A DNA stretch of 18,005 nt from JBEKSX01 sp049516635 (GCA_049516635.1 JBEKSX010000077.1:1-18005), one strand, 5' to 3'. Positions 1 to 6,225 are shown, counted from the first letter of the stretch. Program-made: numbers and translations. Notes: generated from the sequence alone by a model not told the origin.

Positions 1-714
1 GAAGGTGTCTCAATCCGCGACTACATGGAGCAAGCTATCTCCGAGGAAGGCACGAGGGCCGCCGAAAAGAATCTCTCCGGGACGCTCACCAAGGAACAAG
101 TCGAGAAATATCTCGGGGTACCGAAATTCAAAGAACACGTTGCGGACAAGAAAGATAAGATTGGCTCGGCAGTGGGACTTGCATGGACATCCCTAGGCGG
201 AGATATACTTGATATAGAAGTGACCGTAATGCAGGGTAAGGAAAAATTGACACTGACGGGTCAGCTTGGTGACGTAATGAAAGAATCCGCTTTAGCAGGG
301 TTATCTTTCATCCGCTCGAACGCGAAGAAGTTCGGCTTGCCGGAATCCTTTTATAATAACAAAGAGATACACGTTCATATACCCGAAGGTGCCATACCAA
401 AGGATGGACCCTCGGCGGGTATCACGATGGCGTTAGCGATAATATCAGCTCTTACGAATAATCCTACGAACTCAACCGTAGCTATGACGGGAGAGATAAC
501 ACTCAGGGGACAGTTACTGCCGATAGGCGGTTTGAACGAGAAGCTTCTTGCGGCACAGAGGAGCGGAATAAAAACCGTTTTGATCCCGAAAGAAAATCAG
601 AAGGACCTGAAGGAGATACCCGCGCGGGTAACGGACGGCTTGAAGATCATACCGGTTGAGACAATTGATGAAGCGATCAAATATGTTTTTAAAAAGAAGT
701 TCAAAAGCAGATAA
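1..714 (+). CDS. lon: Lon protease (ATP-dependent serine protease, family S16), C-terminal part; 5' end outside window
   Basis: The reading frame is open from base 1, so only the C-terminal ~237 residues of a protein normally near 800 are here; the N-domain and AAA+ ATPase lie upstream. Lon degrades misfolded and regulatory proteins in the cytoplasm, as a hexamer. What is visible is the complete proteolytic domain: the EKYLGVPKF linker, the GLAWTSLGGDIL strand, LTLTGQLGDVMKES, then PKDGPSAGI with the catalytic serine (codon 412-414) and GGLNEKLLAAQRSG with the catalytic lysine (codon 541-543), which form the Ser-Lys dyad of the family. It ends with a lysine-rich tail. The first ~25 visible residues (EGVSIRDYMEQAISEEGTRA and on) do not show the usual VRNLEREI-type helix that precedes the linker in most Lon proteins, so this copy may have an altered or longer linker. 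The ATG at 25 is internal, not a start. Confidence 0.97.
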   Translation, partial: EGVSIRDYMEQAISEEGTRAAEKNLSGTLTKEQVEKYLGVPKFKEHVADKKDKIGSAVGLAWTSLGGDILDIEVTVMQGKEKLTLTGQLGDVMKESALAGLSFIRSNAKKFGLPESFYNNKEIHVHIPEGAIPKDGPSAGITMALAIISALTNNPTNSTVAMTGEITLRGQLLPIGGLNEKLLAAQRSGIKTVLIPKENQKDLKEIPARVTDGLKIIPVETIDEAIKYVFKKKFKSR

Positions 715-721
715 GAACAGG

Positions 722-753
722 AAGGTAACACGATTACAGCTTGTACCTTTTTT
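722..753 (+). terminator. Candidate rho-independent terminator of lon
   Basis: AAGGTA (722-727) pairs with TACCTT (744-749) across a 16-base loop, and a run of six T (748-753) follows on the plus strand. The stem is only six base pairs, so this is weak. It lies inside the 3' end of the convergent minus-strand gene (stop at 734-736). On the minus strand no T run follows, so it would mainly stop lon transcription. Confidence 0.4.
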
Positions 754-1555
754 CTCTCACACCAAAATAGTAACTGACGCCCGCATAAACAGAAACATAG
801 GCGAACTGTTTCCAGCCCGAATACAATACCCACGGTTTTATATTCAGATCATTAAGATCACGTACGGTTTTATCGGTTGGAGCTGAAGTATTCTTTAGCA
901 GAAGATTGGCATGTGTCCACTTTAGGCCGAAATTAAATCCTACATTCTTTTCAAACGCATACTCAAGCCCGATAAATAGAGAGTAACCGAGGCGTACCGC
1001 TGTATTTATTTTAACATCATATCTGGTGCTGTCATAATCGAGAATACCTGTTGCTTTACCGTTAATAATGCTAAGCAGAGCAATAGCTCCGACATAATAT
1101 TTTATGCGGTGAGCGGGTGTAAAATTATATTCCAGCCCTGCTCCTTCACCGAATAGATTGTATCCCACTCTCCCTTCCCCGGTATTGTTCGTTACAAGGT
1201 CACTCTGGAACCTTGTAAATCCCGAAAAGATATCCAGCCAGAAATCGCTCTTCTGGCGCAGTGAAAGCTTTCCCATCAGGTTAAATCCATAACCGTTCCT
1301 GGCGCAGTAGCTTTTACCGAGATTAAAATCATCCCTGCTGAAACCCCCGTTATGCGCTGATAGCTCAAGAGCTCCGAAATTATAGCCACCGCTGAGCTGG
1401 AGAATGAACCTCGGTACGGTCCGCACTATGACGATCGAAATAGTTCTGGATGTGGTAATATTAACAGTATCGGTTTTTATTTCCTGGGCATAGATACCCT
1501 GGAAACCGATGAGGATCAATAATAATATATTTAATACTATAAAATTCCTCTTCAT
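734..1555 (-). CDS. Exported beta-barrel-like outer membrane protein 1 (tandem paralogue of the next gene upstream)
   Basis: A 273-residue protein of no named family that I recognise. Residues 1-23 form a signal peptide with a likely cut after IYAQ or IYA. The rest alternates aromatic and hydrophobic stretches with glycine turns (LSGGYNFGAL, GYGFNLMGKLSL, FAYVSVYAGVSYYFG) and ends in an aromatic-rich strand, as expected of an outer membrane barrel; this role is inferred from pattern only. It shares ordered blocks with the protein encoded at 1559-2392: RFQS (115-118), SIING (162-166), THAN (214-217), GWKQF (247-251) and a closing YFG-x-x-x-KR. It starts three bases after the stop of that paralogue, with AGAGG just before the ATG, so the two are surely co-transcribed. 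Its 3' end converges on lon. A substrate or partner cannot be read from the sequence. Confidence 0.85.
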   Translation of the reverse strand: MKRNFIVLNILLLILIGFQGIYAQEIKTDTVNITTSRTISIVIVRTVPRFILQLSGGYNFGALELSAHNGGFSRDDFNLGKSYCARNGYGFNLMGKLSLRQKSDFWLDIFSGFTRFQSDLVTNNTGEGRVGYNLFGEGAGLEYNFTPAHRIKYYVGAIALLSIINGKATGILDYDSTRYDVKINTAVRLGYSLFIGLEYAFEKNVGFNFGLKWTHANLLLKNTSAPTDKTVRDLNDLNIKPWVLYSGWKQFAYVSVYAGVSYYFGVREKRYKL

Positions 1556-1558
1556 AAT

Positions 1559-2392
1559 TTACCTCTTATCCTTCATTCCGAAATAGAAATTGATACCTGT
1601 GAAGAATGAACTAAAGACGAATTGTTTCCATCCGGCATAGGGAATATAGGGGAAGATCTTTTCATCATTAAGATAGATCTCATTCGCAGTCGGATCAATT
1701 TTAGATTCCCGCCCGAAAACATTAGCATGGGTTATTTTCATTCCGAGGTTCCAGCCGATATAATTGCTGAAAGAATACTCAAAGCCGAATTCTACTGCAA
1801 AACCGAAGCGGAACGCATTCTTTATACTCAAGTCCACATTTACCGGTACATTCGGGGTCAGGATATTGGTAGTATCAAAATTAGCATGCCCGTTTATTAT
1901 ACTCGGAATTATTTCCAGACCGATATACGGTTTGAACCGCCTGTCGGGTGTGAAGCTGTTTTCGATTCCGATGAACGGAGAAAATACATTATAAGAGACC
2001 TTGCCGTCGGGAGATGCTACTATAAAATTACTCTGAAACCTGTTGTACGAAAAACCGCCCGTAAGCCTTATATTTCCCTGTTTGTGTAATGCAAACTTTC
2101 CTTTGATCTCGAAACCGAACCCGTATCTTGTTCCGAAGTTCCGTCCGTGTCTAAAATCAATCAGGTTAAATATAGTGTTATCTTCGGAAGCCATATCCAT
2201 TAAGCCAATATCATAATAACCGCTTACCTGGATAGTTACAATGGGAGCTCTGCCCATTATTATCATATTATTTATTGTGGGAGTTGCCAGAGAGCTGTAA
2301 GAAGTATCCACCGGTTCCTGCGAGTACGTGAAACCGGAAAGAAGCATTAAAATGAAAAATATATAAGATGGCCTTTTATAACTATTTTTCAT
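1559..2392 (-). CDS. Exported beta-barrel-like outer membrane protein 2 (tandem paralogue)
   Basis: A 277-residue protein with an N-terminal basic stretch, a hydrophobic signal core (about residues 10-22) and a likely cut near FTYSQ. Periodic glycine/aromatic strands fill the mature part (YGFGFEIKGKFAL, FRFGFAVEFGFEYSF, FSSFFTGINFYFG), which suggests an 8- to 12-stranded outer membrane barrel; this is inferred. It aligns end to end with the downstream gene: RFQS (118-121), FTPDRRFKPYIG, SIING (164-168), THAN (221-224), GWKQF (254-258). The pair arose by tandem duplication but has diverged strongly, so each copy probably has its own role. It begins 30 bases after the SPOR lipoprotein B stop and three bases before the next start region, so SPOR B, barrel 2 and barrel 1 form one likely operon. 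Confidence 0.85.
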   Translation of the reverse strand: MKNSYKRPSYIFFILMLLSGFTYSQEPVDTSYSSLATPTINNMIIMGRAPIVTIQVSGYYDIGLMDMASEDNTIFNLIDFRHGRNFGTRYGFGFEIKGKFALHKQGNIRLTGGFSYNRFQSNFIVASPDGKVSYNVFSPFIGIENSFTPDRRFKPYIGLEIIPSIINGHANFDTTNILTPNVPVNVDLSIKNAFRFGFAVEFGFEYSFSNYIGWNLGMKITHANVFGRESKIDPTANEIYLNDEKIFPYIPYAGWKQFVFSSFFTGINFYFGMKDKR

Positions 2393-2422
2393 ACTAGTTC
2401 TGTTTTAGCCCCTTAGAAAATA

Positions 2423-2848
2423 CTATTTCCTGACAGTTATTATAAAAGCATCGTCAAAACCAAGGCTCTTCACGTGATCTAGAAAATTTAATGCATCATT
2501 TCTATTGTCATAGCTGCCGATCCTTATTTTATACAGACCGTTTGTAAAAGTATAGTAAACATCATTGCCCAGGATACTCTTCGATTTATCGAAAAAAGCA
2601 CTATAATTACTTTCGATAAAATAAGCTCCGATCTGAATGATGTATGAATATGATTCATTCGGAGATCGGATTTCTTCCTTTATCTCTTCCTTCTCTTCAT
2701 TTGCGAGAGGCTTGTTAATGGTATCTCTGACGATCTGCTTCTGTGTATTTTCTATAGTTGTTTTTTCAAGATCATATTCACCGGAACTGCATGCAGCGAT
2801 AAAACAGCAGGATAATAAAATACAGATGTAAATTTTAATTATATCCAT
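2423..2848 (-). CDS. SPOR-domain lipoprotein B
   Basis: A 141-residue lipoprotein. Residues 1-19 are a hydrophobic signal ending in the lipobox IAAC, so Cys20 would be lipidated after signal peptidase II cleavage. A charged, flexible Lys/Glu-rich linker (about 25-66) leads to a SPOR domain (about 68-139) beginning YIIQIGAY and containing NGLYKIRIGSY and a closing SLGFDDAFI. SPOR domains (PF05036) bind glycan strands of peptidoglycan that lack stem peptides, usually at division sites. The protein is thus probably a lipid-anchored periplasmic protein that reaches the cell wall. It is a paralogue of the lipoprotein at 3158-3598 (same SGxYD/STGYD start after the cysteine, same NGLYK core). It has its own promoter-like sequence 15 bases upstream of the ATG and is followed by the two barrel genes. 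Confidence 0.9.
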   Translation of the reverse strand: MDIIKIYICILLSCCFIAACSSGEYDLEKTTIENTQKQIVRDTINKPLANEEKEEIKEEIRSPNESYSYIIQIGAYFIESNYSAFFDKSKSILGNDVYYTFTNGLYKIRIGSYDNRNDALNFLDHVKSLGFDDAFIITVRK

Positions 2849-3157
2849 ACCCCGATTTTGTTAGTAAAAATAAATATTTACTTGCTTAAAAACAAGCTAG
2901 ATAGACATATCATTTAATAAAATTTTTAGATACGAGCAGTTATCAGTATATATAATTGAAAATATTAAATGAACACGTCATCGGTCCAATCATCTTTATT
3001 TGTATATAAAAATGATTTCGGAATTACATTTCAAACTCTTAATCGAACGACCGCAAAACGATCGAACACTCAATCCTTAGTGCACTTTTAATATACGAAC
3101 AATTAGTATAAATCGCTAACCATTTCCTATTAGTAAAAATAATTAACCTATAAAAAA
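2849..3157. other. AT-rich gap between the two SPOR genes (309 bases)
   Basis: No gene of convincing length is seen on either strand. The right-hand part holds the promoter of SPOR B (2864-2895, minus). At 3131-3143, just after the SPOR A stop, the minus strand carries TTATTTTTACTAA, identical over 13 bases to the -7 region of the SPOR B promoter, but without a TTG 20 bases upstream. No tRNA, T-tailed hairpin or repeat array is visible. GAACGACCG/CGATCGAAC near 3045-3067 is a near repeat with only a short imperfect inverted part. Confidence 0.6.
2864..2895 (-). promoter_or_regulatory. Promoter of SPOR lipoprotein B (Bacteroidota-like -33/-7)
   Basis: On the minus strand TTG (2893-2895) is followed after exactly 20 bases by TATTTTTAC (2864-2872), 15 bases before the ATG. 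This resembles the Bacteroidota pattern TTTG, 19-21 bases, TAnnTTTG, with A in place of the final G. The same boxes at the same spacing precede SPOR A, which supports the call. The mRNA leader would be only about 8-10 bases. Confidence 0.55.
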
Positions 3158-3598
3158 TTAATTATTTTTTTTTATCTCCACAACGAACGAATCACCAAAT
3201 CCCGAATTCCTGATAGATTCAAGAACTTGTAAAGCTTCCGGAAGTGTATCGAATTCACCAAATCTTACTTTATATAATCCGTTGAATAATTTATAGTATA
3301 TCTCGTATGATATTAAACTATGCGCTTTATTCATTGTTTCAATAGCACGCGATTCTGATTGAAATGCCCCGATCTGAATTGTAAATTTCCTCTTAATTTT
3401 CGGTAGAATTTCAACCGGTTCTTCTTTTATCTCAGGTTTTAGTGCTTCGGTCTCTTTCTTTACTTCTGTTCTTTGAGGGGTAGTAACAGTATCGGCTTTT
3501 TCCACATCTTCAATATCATAACCTGTGGAATTGCAAGAGTAGAAAAATACAAACACCGCCGAAATACAGATCAGCAGAAGTAAATTTTTCCTCATCAT
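3158..3598 (-). CDS. SPOR-domain lipoprotein A
   Basis: A 146-residue lipoprotein. The signal segment spans residues 1-21 with lipobox FYSC (Cys22 lipidated). A proline- and glutamate-rich linker (about 35-68, with the repeated pattern EVKKE/EIKEE) spans the periplasm, followed by a SPOR domain (about 71-142) starting FTIQIGAFQ and including NGLYKVRFGEF and NSGFGDSFVV. By family it should bind glycan strands of peptidoglycan stripped of peptides. It is a paralogue of the next gene on the same strand, but 309 bases separate them and both have a matching promoter, so they are probably separate transcription units. Two ATG codons lie at the start (MMRKN); either may be used. There is no obvious T-tailed terminator behind it, only an A/T-only inverted repeat. 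Confidence 0.9.
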   Translation of the reverse strand: MMRKNLLLLICISAVFVFFYSCNSTGYDIEDVEKADTVTTPQRTEVKKETEALKPEIKEEPVEILPKIKRKFTIQIGAFQSESRAIETMNKAHSLISYEIYYKLFNGLYKVRFGEFDTLPEALQVLESIRNSGFGDSFVVEIKKNN

Positions 3599-3614
3599 TT
3601 TACGAATTTCTATC

Positions 3615-3646
3615 GTAAAAATAAGTTTAAACTAAGAAAAATTCAA
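3615..3646 (-). promoter_or_regulatory. Promoter of SPOR lipoprotein A (Bacteroidota-like -33/-7)
   Basis: On the minus strand TTG (3644-3646), 20 bases, then TATTTTTAC (3615-3623), 16 bases before the ATG at 3598. The boxes, spacing and distance to the start are the same as for SPOR B, which suggests both genes answer to the same sigma factor. Confidence 0.55.
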
Positions 3647-3684
3647 GTGTTTTTGAGGAATAATAAATATAAAGATGTAAAATT

Positions 3685-3723
3685 TGATAAAAAAAGGCAG
3701 TTTGAGAGTTCATAACTGCCTTT
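3685..3723 (-). terminator. Rho-independent terminator downstream of the type IX sorting-domain remnant
   Basis: On the minus strand AAAGGCAGTT (3714-3723) pairs perfectly with AACTGCCTTT (3693-3702) over ten base pairs, with an 11-base loop, and is followed by more T (seven or so in the run). It ends transcription coming from the remnant at 3822-4076 and separates it from the SPOR A promoter. On the plus strand only three T follow. Confidence 0.85.
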
Positions 3724-3768
3724 ACCGGAATATTTCTGATTTATTTGACTTATCTCACCAGAACCTCC

Positions 3769-3804
3769 GCTTTTGGGCGGGATTTCCCCGAATGATCGGG
3801 ACAG
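3769..3804. repeat. Short palindromic, repeat-like segment
   Basis: Between the remnant and its terminator are two small GC-rich inverted repeats: CCGC...GCGG around 3769-3784, and CCCCGAATGATCGGGAC at 3786-3802 (CCGA/TCGG arms, four-base loop). They stand out from the AT-rich surroundings and look like short intergenic palindromes of the REP kind. No second copy of this exact sequence is in the window, so its repeat status is a guess. Confidence 0.35.
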
Positions 3805-3834
3805 GCTGATAAAGTAAATAGTTACTTTATCAGC
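3805..3834. other. Perfect 13-bp hairpin overlapping the stop codon of the sorting-domain remnant
   Basis: GCTGATAAAGTAA (3805-3817) and TTACTTTATCAGC (3822-3834) are perfect inverted repeats with a four-base loop. The second arm encodes, on the minus strand, the last residues LLIK and the TAA stop (3822-3824), so the hairpin forms exactly at the end of the reading frame. No T run follows; it may stabilise the 3' end of the message or be a vestige of a duplication at the gene end. Confidence 0.7.
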
Positions 3835-4076
3835 AACATTTTTTTAGTATCGGTAAAGCTGCCTGCAGAAAATTTATAAAAATATACACCATTAGAATAT
3901 TTAGTAGCATTCCACTCAACATCGTAAGTGCCGGGATTGAGTTGCTGGTTTACAAGAGTGGCAATTTGGCGGCCGAGGAGGTCGTAGACTTTCAAGTTCA
4001 CGAACCCCCCTACCCCCCTTTCGCTAAGGGAGGACAGTGGAATTGAGAATTTATTATTGAATTGGGATTGAATAGA
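3822..4076 (-). pseudogene. Orphan C-terminal sorting domain of a type IX secretion substrate (remnant of a lost gene)
   Basis: Not an intact gene. Minus-strand frame, open for 84 codons from just after TGA (4077-4079) to TAA (3822-3824), with no ATG in the stretch. It begins FNNKFSIPL and continues VNLKVYDLLGRQIATLVN, then QQLNPGTYDVEWNAT, YSNGVYFYKF, AGSFTDTKKMLLIK: the whole type A C-terminal sorting domain that directs proteins through the type IX system and is cleaved at the cell surface. Such domains normally end proteins of several hundred residues; here all the cargo is missing and the next gene (4182 on) lies head to head with it. The terminator at 3685-3723 survives. Eleven codons between SIPL and VNLK (SSLSERGVGGF, 4002-4034) look inserted. 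Most likely a deletion or rearrangement removed the upstream part. Confidence 0.85.
4002..4034 (-). repeat. Palindromic, in-frame 33-base insert in the sorting domain
   Basis: CCCCCCTT and AAGGGAGG (around 4013-4034) form a near-perfect hairpin with a CGCT loop, adjoined by another C6 run (4005-4010). In typical sorting domains the strand KFSIP runs directly into VxLKVYDLLG; here eleven codons (SSLSERGVGGF) stand between them. The length is a multiple of three and the frame stays open. I read this as a small REP-like element inserted in a coding sequence; no other copy is in the window. Confidence 0.5.
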
Positions 4077-4123
4077 TCAGAATTTTATTAAACATGCACA
4101 AGAACCTGAAAAATAACTATGAA

Positions 4124-4156
4124 TTGCACTCTTCTTTCATTAGCCTTTATAGTTTG
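4124..4156 (+). promoter_or_regulatory. Possible promoter of the HdrDE-like oxidoreductase gene
   Basis: TTG (4124-4126), 21 bases, TATAGTTTG (4148-4156), then 25 bases to the ATG at 4182. It fits the -33/-7 layout only loosely: one extra base lies between TA and TTTG. If real, it sits inside the longer reading frame beginning at 4119 and would favour the start at 4182. Confidence 0.3.
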
Positions 4157-4181
4157 GACTTTTTTTGATAAATTGAAGTTT

Positions 4182-6176
4182 ATGAAATTTTACAATTACG
4201 TATTTCTTCTGGTATTTGCCTGTGCTTTCGCTCTTTTAATATACAATTTGCTTAAAGTAAGCTCTTACCTCAAGCTCGGACGAAGTGAATATCGTACGGA
4301 TCACATATGGCAAAGGTTTAAGAAGGTCCTGGTTGTTGGTATAGGTCAGTCAAAAATACTGCGTGAGCCGGTAGCAGGATTTATGCATGCATTCATTTTT
4401 TGGGGATTCGTCACCCTGCTGACTGCAGTAATCGAAGCAATGATACAGGGATTTTATGCTCCGTTCTCTCTGACATCCCTCGGCTTTATAGCGAAAATAA
4501 TTTTTACATCACAGGATATTTTCGGAATACTGGTGGTTCTCGCTGTGCTATATGCATTTTACAGGAGATTTATACTGCATCCAAAACGACTTGAGGGCGA
4601 CGGTCATTCTAATGCAGATGCATCCGTTATCTTATTCCTTATACTCGGTGTGATGATAACAATGTTCGGTATAAATTCTGTCAAAATTATTTCCCATCCC
4701 GAGTACGCAGAATACTACCGGTACCATTTTTTTTCGGGCTTGATAACACCCGTTTACAGCTATAGTGCTACTCAAACCCTTTACCCCGTATTCTGGTGGG
4801 CACACGTATTGATAATTTTCGGGTTCATGAACTATCTCCCCTACTCGAAACATTTTCATGTGATAACATCACTGCCCAATGTTTATCTGTCAAAACTTAC
4901 CCCCCAGACACTTGATACTGAGGAAATTGATTTTGAGAAGGAAAATGTATTTTTAGGGGCGGGTGATTTTGAGCAACTGACATGGAAAAGCATTTTCGAT
5001 GGTTTTGTATGCACAGAATGCGGAAGGTGTACGGCAGCATGTCCCGCGAACATCACGGGCAAGTCGCTCTCGCCGCGTAAAATTGTAATGAACATCCGGG
5101 ATAGGACAAAGGAAAAAGCTCCCTATCTGTTAAAAGAAAAAGAAGAACCGCAGGAAACAGCTGCACACAAGCTTGTCTCGGAGCAGTATTGTACTTATGA
5201 AGAACTCTGGGCATGCACATCATGTATGGCGTGCATTAAAGAGTGTCCCATAAATATAGAGCATGTGAACCCGATAGTAGATATGAGGAGGTTCCTTGTA
5301 CAGAGCGAATCGAGATTTCCGTCAGAACTGGCAACGGTTTTCGGCAATATGGAAAATAACGGAGCCCCCTGGGCATTCCCGCAGTCCGATAGGTTAAAGT
5401 GGACTGAAGGAATTGAGGTACCCATTGCTTCGGATAAAAAAGAATTCGATGTTCTCTATTGGGTGGGCTGTGCCGGGGCGTTCGATGCGAGGTATCAGAA
5501 TGCGGCAAGGTCAACTGCACAGCTGTTGAATAAAGCTAAAATTAATTATGCTGTATTAGGCACTGAAGAAAAATGCAACGGTGATTCGGCAAGAAGATTG
5601 GGAAATGAATTCCTCGCACAGATGCTGATCAAAGAGAACGTAGAGACCATGAAGAAATATAAATTCAAAAAGATACTGGCAACCTGTCCACATTGCTTCC
5701 ATATACTCGGAAACGAATACAGCAAGTTTGGCGCGGATTACGAAGTCATTCATCACACGGAATTATTTAATGAATTAATACTGGACGGTAAGCTCAATAT
5801 CGACCCGGCTAAGAAGATAAATAAAAGTATCACATATCACGATTCATGCTACCTCGGCAGGTATAATGATATCTATGATGAGCCGAGATATATTATAGAG
5901 ATGGTCAATGAAGGTGAACAAATTGAGATGAAGCGTTCGAGGGATAAGGGGTTCTGCTGCGGTGCGGGAGGCGGAAGAATGTGGATGGAAGAAAAGATAG
6001 GCAAGAAGGTGAATATAGAAAGAACCGAAGAAGTGATATCGGTGGATCCCGGTATCGTTTCAACTGCATGCCCGTTCTGTATGACGATGCTCACGGACGG
6101 ATTGAAGGAAAAAGAAAAACAGGAGCAAATAAAAGTAAAAGATATTGCGGAGCTTCTAAACGAGGCAGTGTTATAA
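4182..6176 (+). CDS. Membrane-bound HdrDE-like iron-sulfur oxidoreductase, probable EtfAB:menaquinone oxidoreductase
   Basis: A fusion of a NarI/HdrE-like cytochrome b module with an HdrD-like module. Numbering from the upstream ATG at 4119 (685 residues): about six membrane segments fill residues 24-245, with histidines suited to heme b at H90, H229, H245 and H247. Then come two 4Fe-4S motifs (C298, C301, C304, C308; C366, C369, C372, C376) and two cysteine-rich CCG domains (C451, C486, C523, C526; C577, C613-C614, C651, C654). The first CCG has CN instead of CC at 486-487, so the special noncubane cluster may form only in the second. By family, such proteins pass electrons between EtfAB (from fatty-acid or related acyl-CoA oxidation) and membrane quinone; no etf gene is in the window, so this partner is inferred. 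The start at 4182 (MKFYNYVFLL) puts the first helix at the N terminus as usual; 4119 is the alternative. metK follows after 49 bases. Confidence 0.9.
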   Translation: MKFYNYVFLLVFACAFALLIYNLLKVSSYLKLGRSEYRTDHIWQRFKKVLVVGIGQSKILREPVAGFMHAFIFWGFVTLLTAVIEAMIQGFYAPFSLTSLGFIAKIIFTSQDIFGILVVLAVLYAFYRRFILHPKRLEGDGHSNADASVILFLILGVMITMFGINSVKIISHPEYAEYYRYHFFSGLITPVYSYSATQTLYPVFWWAHVLIIFGFMNYLPYSKHFHVITSLPNVYLSKLTPQTLDTEEIDFEKENVFLGAGDFEQLTWKSIFDGFVCTECGRCTAACPANITGKSLSPRKIVMNIRDRTKEKAPYLLKEKEEPQETAAHKLVSEQYCTYEELWACTSCMACIKECPINIEHVNPIVDMRRFLVQSESRFPSELATVFGNMENNGAPWAFPQSDRLKWTEGIEVPIASDKKEFDVLYWVGCAGAFDARYQNAARSTAQLLNKAKINYAVLGTEEKCNGDSARRLGNEFLAQMLIKENVETMKKYKFKKILATCPHCFHILGNEYSKFGADYEVIHHTELFNELILDGKLNIDPAKKINKSITYHDSCYLGRYNDIYDEPRYIIEMVNEGEQIEMKRSRDKGFCCGAGGGRMWMEEKIGKKVNIERTEEVISVDPGIVSTACPFCMTMLTDGLKEKEKQEQIKVKDIAELLNEAVL

Positions 6177-6213
6177 CTTAGAGTTTATTAAAAATAATAT
6201 TACCAAAATAATC

Positions 6214-6218
6214 AGGAG
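6214..6218 (+). promoter_or_regulatory. Shine-Dalgarno sequence of metK
   Basis: AGGAG seven bases before the ATG at 6226. It is notable because most starts in this window (for example at 11215, 12008, 13306, 16279) have no such sequence. It fixes the metK start and suggests strong initiation. Confidence 0.6.
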
Positions 6219-6225
6219 ATAATAT

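Noticed and set aside
1622..2089. 155-codon plus-strand frame
   Set aside because: Lies wholly antisense to barrel gene 2, lacks signal, domain or initiation signs, and its arginine/isoleucine-rich product looks like a shadow frame.
3133..3160. A/T-only inverted repeat after SPOR A as a terminator
   Set aside because: AAAAATTAATTATTTTT has no GC pairs, so it would not form a stable RNA hairpin.
6177..6225. Possible SAM riboswitch before metK
   Set aside because: Only 49 AT-rich bases, without paired segments or a terminator; too short for any known SAM riboswitch class.
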